Below are positions 22,621-33,955 of a stretch of 64,000 nt of DNA, piece after piece. The stretch covers positions 248,001 through 312,000 of the forward strand of contig JABMLP010000019.1 in NCBI GenBank assembly GCA_013176395.1. Direction: 5' to 3'. Source of the DNA: Venturia oleaginea. Taxonomy: Eukaryota; Ascomycota; Dothideomycetes; Venturiales; Venturiaceae. Under the pieces are notes generated by a model. It made no database searches, was not told where the DNA came from, and saw only the letters and a list, made by a program, of their open reading frames with translations. A program made the translations under genes and the position numbers. Within the stretch, counting starts at the first letter, position 1; every line of letters starts with the position of its first letter.

Positions 22621-25113
22621 ATGGCCGACAACACAGCACCCCCAAACCCTCCTAGAGCTCGCGGCGGTAGAGGACGAGGAAATGGACAGCAGCGGGCACC
22701 TAGAACAAACAACAATAATAACCAAGACGGCGGTGCAGAACGAGGAGGACGTCGGGGCGGTAGATGTCGTGGGAACGGACGCGGTGGCAACTCGAATCGC
22801 ACTTCGGCCAATAACGCACAGAATACTACACCCAACCCTCCACCTCCGCCCTCTTTACCTGGTGAAGGCATCATCGGTGACCGCCCGACCGATGATGCCA
22901 AAAAACCCCAAGGCGAGACGCGTGGGAAAGCCCCCGCTGAAGGGGAAGAGGAGGAGGATGCAGATGTCTGCTTCATATGCGCGTCGCCAGTCATACACCA
23001 AGCTGTGTCTCCGTGCAATCACAGAACATGTCATATTTGTGCCTTGAGGTTGCGGGCGCTGTACAAATCGAAGGCCTGCGCGCATTGTAGGGTAAGTCGA
23101 TATGGAATCTCTTTTCTCAGCACCAGCTTAATATCTGAATAGAGTTCCTCAGAGTATGTCATATTTACGGACGATCCAGACAAACGATTCGAAGACTTCA
23201 TGCCTGCCGACTACTTTCAGACCGATCAAGCACTGGGAATAAGATACGGAAACCAGGAGATATTCGAGGATACTGTGCTTCTGCTGCGATACAACTGTCC
23301 TGACGGGGAGTGCGATGTGGCTTGTCTAAGCTGGCCAGACTTGCATCGTCATGTCAAAAGCGCTCATCAGAGGTCGATGTGTGATTTATGTACCCGGAAT
23401 AAGAAAGTCTTCACTCACGAGCACGATCTGTTTACACAAAATGACCTAAGGAAACACGAGAAATTTGGCGACGACGATCCAGGCGCTGTGGACCAGACTG
23501 GCTTCAAAGGTCATCCTGAATGTGGATTTTGTCGACAACGATTTTATGGTGACGATGAGCTCTTTGTACATTGTCGGGACCGTCACGAGCGTTGTCATTT
23601 ATGCGACCGCCGTAACCAAGGAACAGGACGGCAACCTCAATACTACGTGGACTACAATAGCCTGGAACAACACTTTCGAAAAGATCATTTCCAGTGTCCT
23701 GATCGCGAGTGTTTGGAGAAAAAGTTCGTGGTGTTTGACTCAGAAATGGATTTGAAGGCGCATCAAATCGAGGCTCACCCGAATGGTCTCACGAAGGATG
23801 CGATGCGGGATGCTCGACGTGTAGATATGCGAGAATTCCAGGTTCATGAACGCTATCAACCCCAGCGAGGTGAGCGTGGAAGTAGACGGGGTGGGAGGAG
23901 CGGAGATGATCGTGGTGGCCAGGACAGAGGCAGAGGACGTGGACGCGATCCAAATGCTGAGCCATTGCCACAATCATCCGCGCAGCCCATGCGCAGGGAC
24001 GAATTGGCTTATCAGCGACAGATGGCCATTCAGAGCGCTCAGTCAGTCACCACAAGGACCTTCGGTGGTCAATTAAGCGCACAGCCCAATCCCGCGTACG
24101 CTGCCAGAGGTCCTGCTCAAATGCCTGCCACAGTAACTGCCACCAGGCCCGCCGATTCTTCCCCATCCCTCAATTCTCTTGGCTCCGCCATAGGAGCCGC
24201 TCCACCAAGACCTTCTTCGCCCCCACATCAAGAAGCTTTGACACCTCAAGAAGTGGCACGCCGTCAACGACACAATGCTGTGATTGAGAGAGCATCTGGA
24301 ATGCTTAGAAACGATCAGGCAAAGATATCCGAGTTTAGAGCTAAGGTCTCAGCTTTCCGAAACTCCACTGTTACTGCACCAGCATTGGTCGAATCATTCT
24401 TCATTCTGTTTGATAGACCAACGAGTGAGGTAGGAAGCCTGGTGAAGGAATTGGCCGACATCTTTGAGATTCCATCCAAGCAAGATGCTTTGCTCAAAGC
24501 ATGGAATGATTGGCGAGCAATCAATGAGGACTATCCTTCTCTTCCAGGTTCTACCACCGCATCTAACTCTGGTATGAATACTCTTTGTGGGAAGAGAGTA
24601 CTCAAACTGAAAACATCAACTGCCCAATCTGCTCGCTCTTCCGTGAGCAAGACTGGGAGTTGGGGTTCAACTGGCAACACTAGCTTGTTTCCCGGCCTGC
24701 CAGCTGGTGCATCTAGTCGCGCAGGAGCCAGTCGATCTGGCGAATCAAGTACTCCCTGGGCCGGAGCTAGCGCCGGTGGAAAATCGAACGCTTCAAGCCA
24801 AGCACCCTCCCGGACTGTAACGGCTCGCCCAGTAGCCGCTACGAGCTCATCCGGTACTCTTAGGCCAGGCACTGATGCTTTCCCTGCATTACCCGCAGCA
24901 GCAAAGCCAACGAGTACCAAATTCACGCCTGGATATAATGGCTACGGAGTCCGGCGTGAACAGGCAGCACCACCAACAACAAGTCCTTGGGGAGGTGGGT
25001 CCAGTAATGGCAATAATGGCAGCGCAGAGTACGGATCGAATGAGGAACCAGGACCTGAACCGAAAAAGAAGGGTAACAAGAACAAGAAGCAGACCTTGTT
25101 CCATTTTGGTTGA
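22621..25113 (+). CDS. HEL2: RING E3 ubiquitin ligase Hel2 / ZNF598
   Basis: Two exons (22621-23091, 23143-25113) give 813 aa. An RGG-rich N-terminus (residues about 10-75) precedes a C3HC4 RING (CFIC...CNHRTCHIC...CAHC, about 118-156). Then come the family's string of C2H2 zinc fingers (e.g. CPDGECDVACLSWPDLHRHVKSAH, CGFCRQRFYGDDELFVHCRDRH, CHLCDRR, CPDRECLEKKF), an Arg/Gly-rich stretch and a long disordered Ser/Pro tail ending in a Lys cluster. In the family, Hel2/ZNF598 recognises collided ribosomes and ubiquitinates small-subunit proteins to trigger ribosome-associated quality control. An in-frame upstream TTG is ignored; ATG at 22621 gives MADNTAPP. Confidence 0.93.
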
Positions 25114-25728
25114 GGGGCTTAGATGATGTTTCTGGCTGGATTTGAACTTACGTATTGCATAAGCATGGTGTTTGGGAAGCGAGATCATAGATCGCGCGGC
25201 TGAAAGCGAGCACTCGGTATTTTTATTGCCTTTGAGCATGGTTTGAGAGACTTGTCTGGTAGAGAATGCTTGCAGAAAAGCACGCCCGGGGAGCTTGAAA
25301 TCTCCCAGCTTGCGATTCATTGATATTGCATATGTATTAGATGGAAATCCAGAGCCAAGGCCTAAACTGTGACAATGCTCCAATTGCTAGTGAGGCACTA
25401 TTTCCTCTCGCTTGCATCGCTCATAAATGCCGAAATCAAGAATGCGTGATTCATAGGCAAGATGCGGTACAGCTTCACATCCTCCGAATCCAAAAGCCGC
25501 TTTTCTGTTATGTTATTCCCGAGGGTTGTCTATTGTAGTAGCAGGTCACATAGACACGAGGAGTAGTATACATATTTATTGTTAGCCTTTGTTCCATTGG
25601 CTCGCTTAAATGCATACCGCCCCGTGAAAGAAACGGTTTTGCCTTCTCGAGACCGGAAATCAAACTTCAACCTTCCTCTACAATCTACCCTACCTCTCAA
25701 CTCGAAATACCACAAAACCCTTCTCAAA
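25114..25728. other. Intergenic between HEL2 and the small zinc-finger gene
   Basis: No gene supported. The Pyr-rich stretch from about 25640 is probably the promoter and leader of the next gene. Confidence 0.5.
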
Positions 25729-26387
25729 ATGCCCATCTCCAAGAAAGCCAGAGTCAGCTAAGTTCCAACGACGCGTTAGCAAGCCGGGACTGACAGGATG
25801 GTACCAGATTCAACGCGAACACAAAGCCGCTGAGAAGGCAGGCACTCGCGCTCCAGTCAAGGCAAATGGTCTCCCGGTCAAGGCTGCTAAGCCCATGAGC
25901 ATGGTAAGTTTTTTTTTTAGTAGTTTTTTTCGCACAAAGTCGCGGGCGTTTTCTTTCCTCCAAGCAGTATGGGACGCGACGATAATCACAAGCGGTCCCC
26001 GCCGCTTTGCGTCCCTGAAAGGCGCGTTGCAGAAAGACAAAAAGACTCTCTTCGACCTCTATCACATCAGCGCCTTAGCTCGCTTAGCTTTGAACTCTTG
26101 TATCACTGCAGTGTTTTGCGATTTTGCCTCTGCTCCCTAGCTATCACGTGTCAGGGCGGAAAAGGCGTGCTAGGGTGCTTCTTAAAACCACCATCAAAGC
26201 TGTTTAGAAGTCAGCTAACTTGTCTTGCGCGATTTAGTGTGCCAACTGCCGTAAAGAGCTCGTCAGCAGCAACATCAAGCAACTCGAAGCTCACGCCGAA
26301 ACCCACGAAGGAAAAGGCTGGCCCAAGGAGAAATGTTTCCCCAACGACTTCGCTGCCACAGCCGAGTCTTCCACTGCTGCTGCTTAA
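25729..26387 (+). CDS. Small zinc-finger protein (At2g23090-like family)
   Basis: The start MPISKKAR, the core GWYQIQREHKAAEKAGTRAPVKANG and the zinc-binding end CANCRKEL ... HAETHEGKGWPKEKCFPNDF match a small conserved eukaryotic family of about 80-95 aa with unknown function. The last intron (25904-26237, GTAAGT/TTTAG, 334 nt) is unusually long and begins with a T-run. The first intron is unresolved: no GT donor keeps both MPISKKARV and GWYQIQ in frame; GC-AG from 25757 to 25797 does so with loss of one residue. Stop TAA at 26385-26387. Confidence 0.75.
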
Positions 26388-28399
26388 GCGTAGCAATGGA
26401 AGATCAATAGGAGGAATGAAAAGTTGAAAGCGTAGATGCATGGGAACGAGCATAGGAATCCATGATTGATGATGTGATGGGAGCATTTGGTGTTAGATGG
26501 GATTGTGCTTGGCAGGACTTATATGAGTATGAGCCTACGTGTGATTAGATTGATCAATTGACGAGCATTGCTTGTGCAGGTTCAGGTCGAATGTTTAGTG
26601 CCATTTGAGGCACGCGGAGGCAAATTTCTCCAGCAAGTTGGCTCTCAAGACCGTTCTCTATTCATTCACGACCTCTTACTGAAACTTTCATCTGAAGATT
26701 TGCGATGGCTTGAAAAATATCCAGAGTTTCCGACTGGTAATTCTCCTCAAGGGCTAGTCAACTTACCAGGTAGGACAAACCAATCGAAATATTGTTGGGG
26801 CAGCCTCAATGATGCTCATAGCTCGGCAAATTCTGCACAGTGAGGCCTTCTACATCTTTCTACCGGCCCCTGGCAATCGTGGATGCCATCGACTCCGCAG
26901 ATTATTTGACTCGATATTAAACTCGATTACGTCCTCACGGTTTTCTCCTTTCAAATTGCTAGAAAATCATAAATATCCGTTTCTTCTTCAACTGTAAGCG
27001 TTGCTCTGCCTGTAGTTCATCGACCAAGGATGCTGAACCAATGGTCCAGCTAGGAGGTACGTGGTGTTTAACGCCTAACCACTCCTCATCATAATGCCCC
27101 ACCACTTCGAATTTTTTTACCTAGGGAAAACGATGCATAGGCAACCCAACGGGCGTTCTGCTATCCTGGCGATTAAGATAGGCCAAGTGATGCGTAGTGA
27201 GAGCGCAATCTTTTTTGGGGCTATCTAGAACTATATCTAGGCACGTCTCTGAATTTTCTCAAATCTCCACTCGAAGGAACAGGCCAGCTTACCTCCTATT
27301 TTCTTCCGGGCTTTCTGAGTTAGTCATGTATGCACAGGATGGTAAAAGCAACCTCTTTGTTCTAGATCCCGTGGTCGAGACGCCTCGTGGCAGACCGGAA
27401 ATCACGCGTTGTACAATGGCGAATACGATGATTAGAAGACAGGCTTGTCTGAAGCTCTACCACAAAACAACATAAAGGCAGCATCGAAAATCCGGAGTCT
27501 TTTCCGCGATTCCCGTCTGCGATCGCTTTCGTGTATTATATATGGTATGCGAGGCACATGCACGGTAGATCTAGGATCTGACAGACAATTAAATTCTGCC
27601 CAACTTTTTGGTTAGCTCTCTTGGTCACATCTGTGCTTGGAAATGTTAGTGCATCTCTACATCGAGACGTTATTCGAGTCCGATCCTAATTTTTCACAGA
27701 GATTTCCCGTGTGCTGTTCTTATGCGGCTTCGACTGGGATGGTGATCTGGATCTGTTAGGTAGGTCTCGATCGACGGGCGATGGTTTGAGAAGGAATTGC
27801 TTTGTTGGTAGGAGCAATACGGTCAGCCTGCACGTTGATGTGAAGCATCCTGTCAAACTTGGACTTGACTGAAAAGTGCAAGTTGGCAAGATTTTGATTT
27901 ACTCGGATCAAGGAAAAGTCTTCGTTACAATAAGGACAGCAAGCGGAAAGCTGATTACGATCAATTTGGAGGTTCGTTGTACTGGGAAGTCATGGGTAGA
28001 TCAAATGGACGCGGCTGTTGTAACTGCACTCAATCTGGGAATGGTTGCGGAAGGGAAGAATGCCGTGGTCTTCGGCGAAGCCGGTATCTGATAGTTCACA
28101 TGCAAGCCGTATGCACTGCCTTGCATCTGAATAGAGATTATTGTTGACGATCTTCTGCTCAGACGACGCAGAGAGTGAGTCGAGTTGTTCTTTGAGTATC
28201 CAGACGGTTCAGCCTTACGTGGCGTTGGAGATGGCCGTTTCATATGGAGTACAGATAGGGAGTGGCAAAGACGCACAGCCTCAGTTCCAAAAGCTTTGCC
28301 ACAGAGGAAATTGGAACATGACGTCGATCACTCTGGCAGCGTAGATCTCTGTCCAGGGGCTATTGAAATCATGGCGCATAGGCCCGAAATGAGCATAGA

Positions 28400-28432
28400 A
28401 CTGTACTGTACTGTACTGTACTGGACTGTACT
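28400..28432 (+). repeat. (ACTGT)n pentanucleotide microsatellite
   Basis: Four perfect ACTGT units are followed by ACTGG and further ACTGT/ACTGG copies. Confidence 0.85.
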
Positions 28433-29477
28433 GGCTGCATGTACTCTACGTTTCACATGTCTATTCAGGGGTTTCCGATAATCTAACCCAACAATCCAAT
28501 AATCCAATAATTCTATCCTGCTATCCTGCTATCCCCTCTCAGACTCGGGTCATGGGCTTTTCGGCATGCAGAAGTCCCCTTCTCCCATGCTGGTACGTTC
28601 CACTTGAATGGCATTTGTGTGCTAAGCTTGCGTGTCGGCTGCACGGTGCGCATCTGATCTTTAGAACATAAAGCGAAAGATCGGACTCCCGAATCCTCTG
28701 TCCTGGTACGCCAGCCCAAACCTGCAGAAGATGCGAATCAAGCTGTCTCCCAACAGTACACGTTGCGCCCGCCAATGACTGCCGTCGTCTATCATGAAGG
28801 AGAGCTCGACGGCTATCCGGGCCAGATTGCCTTTACCCATCATTACATAGTACTCGTAGCTTCCATACTACTATGCGTGGTACTCGCCACCTTCTCCAAG
28901 CATCTTGTTTGCTTCTAGCCTATGTGGCCCACTGGTCTGGCCTTCTTGAGAAACAATCTGCACTGCATGTCTCTCGGATATCACCACATCTATTCTCTGT
29001 CTTTGCCACCACCAGGCACTCAGCCCCATCCATCCACTTGATATACTTCGACTTCTGCCAACTGGCCCTGGCCTGCATACCATCTACGACCAATCATCGT
29101 GACGGGAGATCAGAAACTACACTTCTTCAATTTGACGCCTCGAGCTTGCTTCCCCACAGCCTAGCTAGTCGCATGCAGAACTGACCATATCCTTGACAAT
29201 CGTCTCTTCCCGACTCCTTTCCGTCTGTCGACTGGGCCCTTCTTTCTAACCGCACCTACATTTTCAATCCATCTTTTCACTCCCTCAGTGGCTATACAAT
29301 ACTTTCTCGGTTGCGTGTTATTTTAAACCTCACCTCGTCTACCCAGACGCCTCCAATCAATTGACATCGTCACAACGAGCTCCTTCGGTTTCTCCAATTC
29401 CCGTTCCAAAACTTCCCGTCTATAGACTCATCTGCATAGTTGCCACGTTGGTGACAGCTTTTCATATTCTTCTCAAG

Positions 29478-29562
29478 GTCAGTACTATTATCCTCAGGAC
29501 TCGATGCTGCGTCACATTTCATTCACTTGCAACGCGCTAACATGGCATTTCTATGGGTTCAG
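29478..29562 (+). other. Predicted 5' UTR intron of the YTH gene
   Basis: The borders are AAG|GTCAGT and GGTTCAG, with GCTAAC as branch site 26 bases before the acceptor. An upstream ATG at 29542 lies inside this intron, which is why the start is placed at 29599. Confidence 0.6.
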
Positions 29563-29598
29563 CGCTGGTTTGTTCTTCCTGTCCTAGTTGAAGAACAG

Positions 29599-31625
29599 AT
29601 GGGCGATGAGCAAATCGATTCTCGAGCCGCCAATCTGGTCGACCACAGTCAGGATAATTCACATCTGTCATTTTCAAAGCCTTCTCCTCAGCCCTCTCCT
29701 GGAGCTAGGCAAACTGGTGGTCCAGCGGCGCCTTTTTATTCGCAATATTCGTCTTTGCCCGCTCATCAGCAACAGATGAATCCTCCTCGGTACAACCAGC
29801 AACCAGCAAACAACCACTATGCACAAGTGGGTAGTCAAGGCCAGCCTGGCGCTGGATTTGACATGAGTGGTATGGCAGCGTCTCTGCCGAACTATGGGAC
29901 CCCTTCTTTTCCACAATCACAGTATCAGCACGACCAGCGAACACTTTCTGGTACATCGACTCCTGCCCTAGTCTATCAGCTTCAGCAAAACGTCCAATAT
30001 CCTTCCGGAGGCTCACCCTTTGCAAACTCGGTGCCGTACTCTGGATACGGGGCTGTGCAATACGCTTCGTATGGATCTGGCCAGGTTTCACCCAACGTGC
30101 CATATTCGCCATACGGCCCGGCGCATCCTCGTCAGGCACTAAGCACTGCGCAGTATCCTCAACTCGCGCAACAAACGTCCCCCCAGTACTATTACTACCC
30201 TGCCGGCTATGGGCCAACAAGTCCTGCTCAATTCTCGAATCAGACTGGGCAAATGCAATTTGGCTTTGCAGGAAGAAGCAACTCAGCGGGCTCTTTTGGG
30301 CCTGTAGCACAAGATGGCGAGGGAAGACTGGGCCAGACGGGCGAAGAACATCGTATTTCATCAACCCTACACAGGTTTGCAGTGTCTAATTCTTGACAGG
30401 TATCCAAAGAGAACCATCCAATAGCAGCCTGAGCGCTGTACCCCGTGGTCCGCCTCGAAAGCCCAAACAATCCGGACATGCGCTTTGGGTCGGAAATCTT
30501 CCCCCTGGGGCAACTGTGCTCGATTTGAAGGATCACTTTTCGCGAGATGCTACTCGCGATATTGAAAGTTTGTTTCTCATCTCGAAGAGCAACTGCGGAT
30601 TTGTCAACTACCGAACAGAGGATGCTTGTGCAGCGGCCATGCAAAGGTTCCACGATTCAAGGTTCCAGGGTGTCCGGCTGGTCTGTCGGCTGAGGAGGAT
30701 ATCTATACCATCTCCTGCACTTGCTGTGGGTCGAGCTTCAACGCCTGCAGAGAACATAGGATCTTCGTCCATCTCCTCTTCTTCGCCATCACCAGCTCCA
30801 GTTGTGCCAGCAGACTCTGACGACGTTGAAACTCAATCGCAAGAGGATAAGACAGAAAAGCTTTCATCCACAGCCAGAGTTCCCGAGAAGTTCTTCGTAG
30901 TGAAGAGTCTCACACTGCAAGATTTGGAGCAAAGTGTGAGAAATGGAATATGGGCCACGCAAGCTCACAACGAACAGGCACTAAACAAAGCCTTCGAGGT
31001 AGAAGAATCTTTTTCACAGTCAATACAAATAAGCTAATAATGATACTAGTCTTCTGATCAAGTGTTCTTGATATTTTCAGCAAATAAATCTGGCGAATAC
31101 TTTGGCTATGCCAGGATGACCTCGCCTATTGGCGCCAATTCTGAAGAGTTGAAAATTTCATCACAACAAGCAAGTGTAGTCGAGCCTGCCGATGCACCAC
31201 GAAAAATTCCCACACCGGCGACGGAATTCGCACCAAAAGGCCACATAATAGACGACTCTGCGCGCGGAACCATATTCTGGGAGGCTGGTTCGTCGGACCG
31301 AGAAGAGGAGGAGAGACCAGCATCCGAGAGAGAAACCGGGCCGGAAGGTACTGATGACAAGCCGTTCAGGGTAGAATGGATCTCCACGAATCGCCTTCCA
31401 TTTTACCGCACGAGGGGATTGCGTAATCCTTGGAATGCGAATAGGGAAGTCAAAATCGCGCGCGACGGTACTGAGCTGGAAACCAGTGTTGGTCAAAGAC
31501 TCATTCAAATGTTTCACCGCCCTGGACCACCATCTGGACCTGTTGGTATAGCCCCATCCATTCCCGGGATATATCCTCCGAATATGGGAGGGATGATTCC
31601 AAATCAGTTGGGATATCAGCAGTGA
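29599..31625 (+). CDS. YTH-domain m6A reader with an RRM
   Basis: Three exons (29599-30352, 30400-30998, 31050-31625) sum to 642 aa. The first 270 residues are a Gln/Tyr/Pro/Ser-rich low-complexity region (SQYSSLP, YYYYPAGYG), a likely condensate-forming segment. An RRM follows (about 285-350: ALWVGNLPPGATVLDLKDHF ... GFVNY). The YTH domain starts at KFFVVKSLTLQDLEQSVRNGIWATQ (about 414) and ends at GTELETSVGQRLIQMF, with the cage tryptophans in GIWAT and VEWIST. A long acidic insertion splits the YTH domain. This RRM+YTH layout is known from filamentous fungi. The protein probably binds N6-methyladenosine mRNA; direct targets are unknown. Confidence 0.93.
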
Positions 31626-33178
31626 TGCTGTTTCACGACTTTCTTGGGGCATCGCTAGGGGGTACGTCTGTGCTCCTTTCAATTGCGTCTTTTAATGTTA
31701 TACGATAGTCATAGAGAATCATTTCCGGCGTGTTGTCATCATCTCATGCTTCTGTCATTGGGCGTTCTAGATGTAGTCCACGGGTACGCTAAAGACAGAG
31801 CCAGCCGCTACTGCAACGCGAACGTTGCAATGGGGGTCAATTTCCAGTTTAAATATTTCAAATACTCTACCCGCAACGATAATTACTTCACCAACCGTCT
31901 CTTGTGCTGATTAGCAGAGTGCGTAGAGTTCGGGCCGACTGTACGTACAATTTGACCACTCGTTTTGGACCACATATTCCAAAGCCTTGCTCTAAGTATC
32001 GTGTCTCCACACTACACGTACGACACAGCGACAAGACTATGTAAGCAGATGGTGTTCTTTACAAAACTCGTCGGAATTCTCACTTCTCATCCAGGACGAA
32101 AAACCTCGGGCACACGTGGAAATGTATGCCTCCACGATTTTAGTCTACATGCGCCTTTACCTCATCACAGCAAGATCATACGGTGGCAGGATGGAAAGAA
32201 AGTTAGGCACCGACACCGACCCTACCTCCTATTTTTCACATCAAGCAAGACCTTGCAACACTTTTTTTCGAACAACACACCATCTTGCACCGGAGGGAAG
32301 GCTCGAAATCTCCATGGTTGATACAACGGAGATATTTCCGAGCTACACCCAGCCAGCCATGGTGAAGATATTGAACCCTTGAACCCAGGTAAGAAAAGCC
32401 CAGAACCATCTTCGCTTTCTTTCAGGGCAAAGTGGCGTGATATCTATCCCCTGGCAGAAGACGCGGCATGTGCCGTGGTTTGACAGAGAGGAATGACGTA
32501 ATAGCTGTGGCTATGTTATCGTTGGACAGGCAGGAATTACGTAACAGCTGTGGCTGTGTGAATTTGCCCCACCATCCACAAGGCTGAACTCCCCCCAGGC
32601 ACTTTTACCTCACCAGGAATGGAAACTTCCTCTGATCATCTGTTACAAGCATATCGCGGACTCGGGGCACTCTCCGTAGTAAACAGATAGATCATCATTT
32701 CCACCAGAGCTCTGTTCATTTGAGAGCCCTGCCTCAAAGTACAAAACGAATGACGGAGTTCACAAACAACCATGCCTTCCCTCTTTCAACAAGATTAAGC
32801 AATGAAGACGAGACTCGAAAATACGGCAGCGCGATAGCATACCAAAAAATGAAAACGCCTTTCCCATTCCCTCCGCCTGTGTCAATTTTTATCTCCATAC
32901 TATATTCATAACCACTGAAGCCAGCAGGCTTTTAGCGACCTTCATTTTGACGCCCAACGCCTGCGAAGTTGTGTCATCCATACAGATGATATCGTCAAAA
33001 ACTTGCCTCTTGCCACCACTGTTGACCATTGGAATGATCAACGTACATACCAGAAAATATACTAAGTGTGAAAGTGAAATCAAAGCGTGCCAACACAGTA
33101 TCTGGACCAATCTCGCCGTATTCGTACAAATTATTCCATCCTTGCATCAACCAACTCTTCCATTCGAATCAAAGAATA
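31626..33178. other. Intergenic, convergent gene ends
   Basis: About 1.55 kb between two convergent stop codons with no supported gene. Two diverged direct repeats share the word GTAAnAGCTGTGGCT (near 32497-32513 and 32539-32555). Confidence 0.45.
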
Positions 33179-33955
33179 TTAGTCCATGTAGAAGTCGCCC
33201 TTGAGAATGCGTTCCTGAAATGCGTCGGGCATCTTGGGTTGCTTTGGCATTTCTCTCTGTGGCGGCTCCATGATGGCGACACTCTTGGCACGCTGGTGGA
33301 CAGCGGGTTGTGGGATGCCACCAGAAATAGAGGAGCGCTCGGCTCTGGATCGGAGGTTCTCAGCGAAATCGTAGCCTTGTCCTGCAGTGGCATATTGGTT
33401 AGCTGACATTCTCTGACCGCGTTGAAATAGAACGAGTGACAAAGGAGAGTAAATATTTCTATGCATAATGTATGAACAGGACAAACCTCGGCCGTTATTC
33501 GCGGTCGGGGGGGCTTTTGCTTTAGAGGAGATGGTAGCTCTACCATTGGCAGGTCCAGTCCCTGTGCTTGACCTGATGTCCCGCATTGCTCTGGCACCAA
33601 AGCTCATACGTCGAGCAAATGGGCTCGCAGGCACAGCCTGAGCATCGCCATCTTCGAATGGGCTCTCATCAACAGTGCCAGAGGTGGAACTGGAGATGCT
33701 CTCACCGCGTGGACGAGCTGAGCCAAAGGGTGAGTTCTGGTTTGGAGAGGCACCGAGTCCGAGAGTGGTAAGAGAGAGGCGGCGTTGCTGAGCCTGAACG
33801 GCAGCACTTGTAATTGGACCCATGTTTGGGCGCTCGGTGAGTGGAGCGGGGCGTTGTCCGAAGAGGTCAACGAAGCTACCAGCAATTGAGGAGCGTCGTC
33901 TGCTAGCGGCACCTGGGGAGGGAAGTGGAGGGCTGTTGCGGTCGGAAGAGGACAT
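33179..33955 (-). CDS. Conserved-type Ser/Arg-rich fungal protein of unknown function
   Basis: Two exons (33955-33487, 33381-33179) joined by a 105-nt GT-AG intron give 223 aa. The protein is disordered, rich in Ser, Pro, Ala and Arg, with repeated RRxS-type sites (ASRRRSSIAGS, QQRRLSLTTLG, ARRMSFGARAM) that look like basophilic kinase (PKA/Snf1-type) and possibly 14-3-3 sites. The C-terminus is better ordered: GYDFAENLRSRAERSS and a terminal block PDAFQERILKGDFYMD. I recognise the general style as a small conserved ascomycete protein, without a known function. Coding bias and the clean splice support the gene. Confidence 0.8.
   Translation of the reverse strand: MSSSDRNSPPLPSPGAASRRRSSIAGSFVDLFGQRPAPLTERPNMGPITSAAVQAQQRRLSLTTLGLGASPNQNSPFGSARPRGESISSSTSGTVDESPFEDGDAQAVPASPFARRMSFGARAMRDIRSSTGTGPANGRATISSKAKAPPTANNGRGLSCSYIMHRNIYSPLSLVLFQRGQRMSANQYATAGQGYDFAENLRSRAERSSISGGIPQPAVHQRAKSVAIMEPPQREMPKQPKMPDAFQERILKGDFYMD

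Larger units (their letters stand above)
26388..29598. other. Long gene-free interval with short tandem repeats
   Basis: About 3.2 kb without a supportable coding gene. Small frames (e.g. 26568-26843, 27876-28091) lack recognisable domains. It contains an ACTGT-type microsatellite at 28400-28432 and short repeated words (AATCC, CTATCCTG) at 28493-28537. The last 300 bp are the leader of the YTH gene. Confidence 0.45.

Noticed and set aside
19974..25113. Secondary-metabolite cluster around the P450
   Set aside because: The neighbours are a quality-control ligase and decayed or noncoding sequence; no core synthase, transporter or cluster regulator is present.
29542..29601. Upstream ATG of the YTH gene
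   Set aside because: It lies inside a predicted 5' UTR intron with good borders; ATG at 29599 follows the acceptor.
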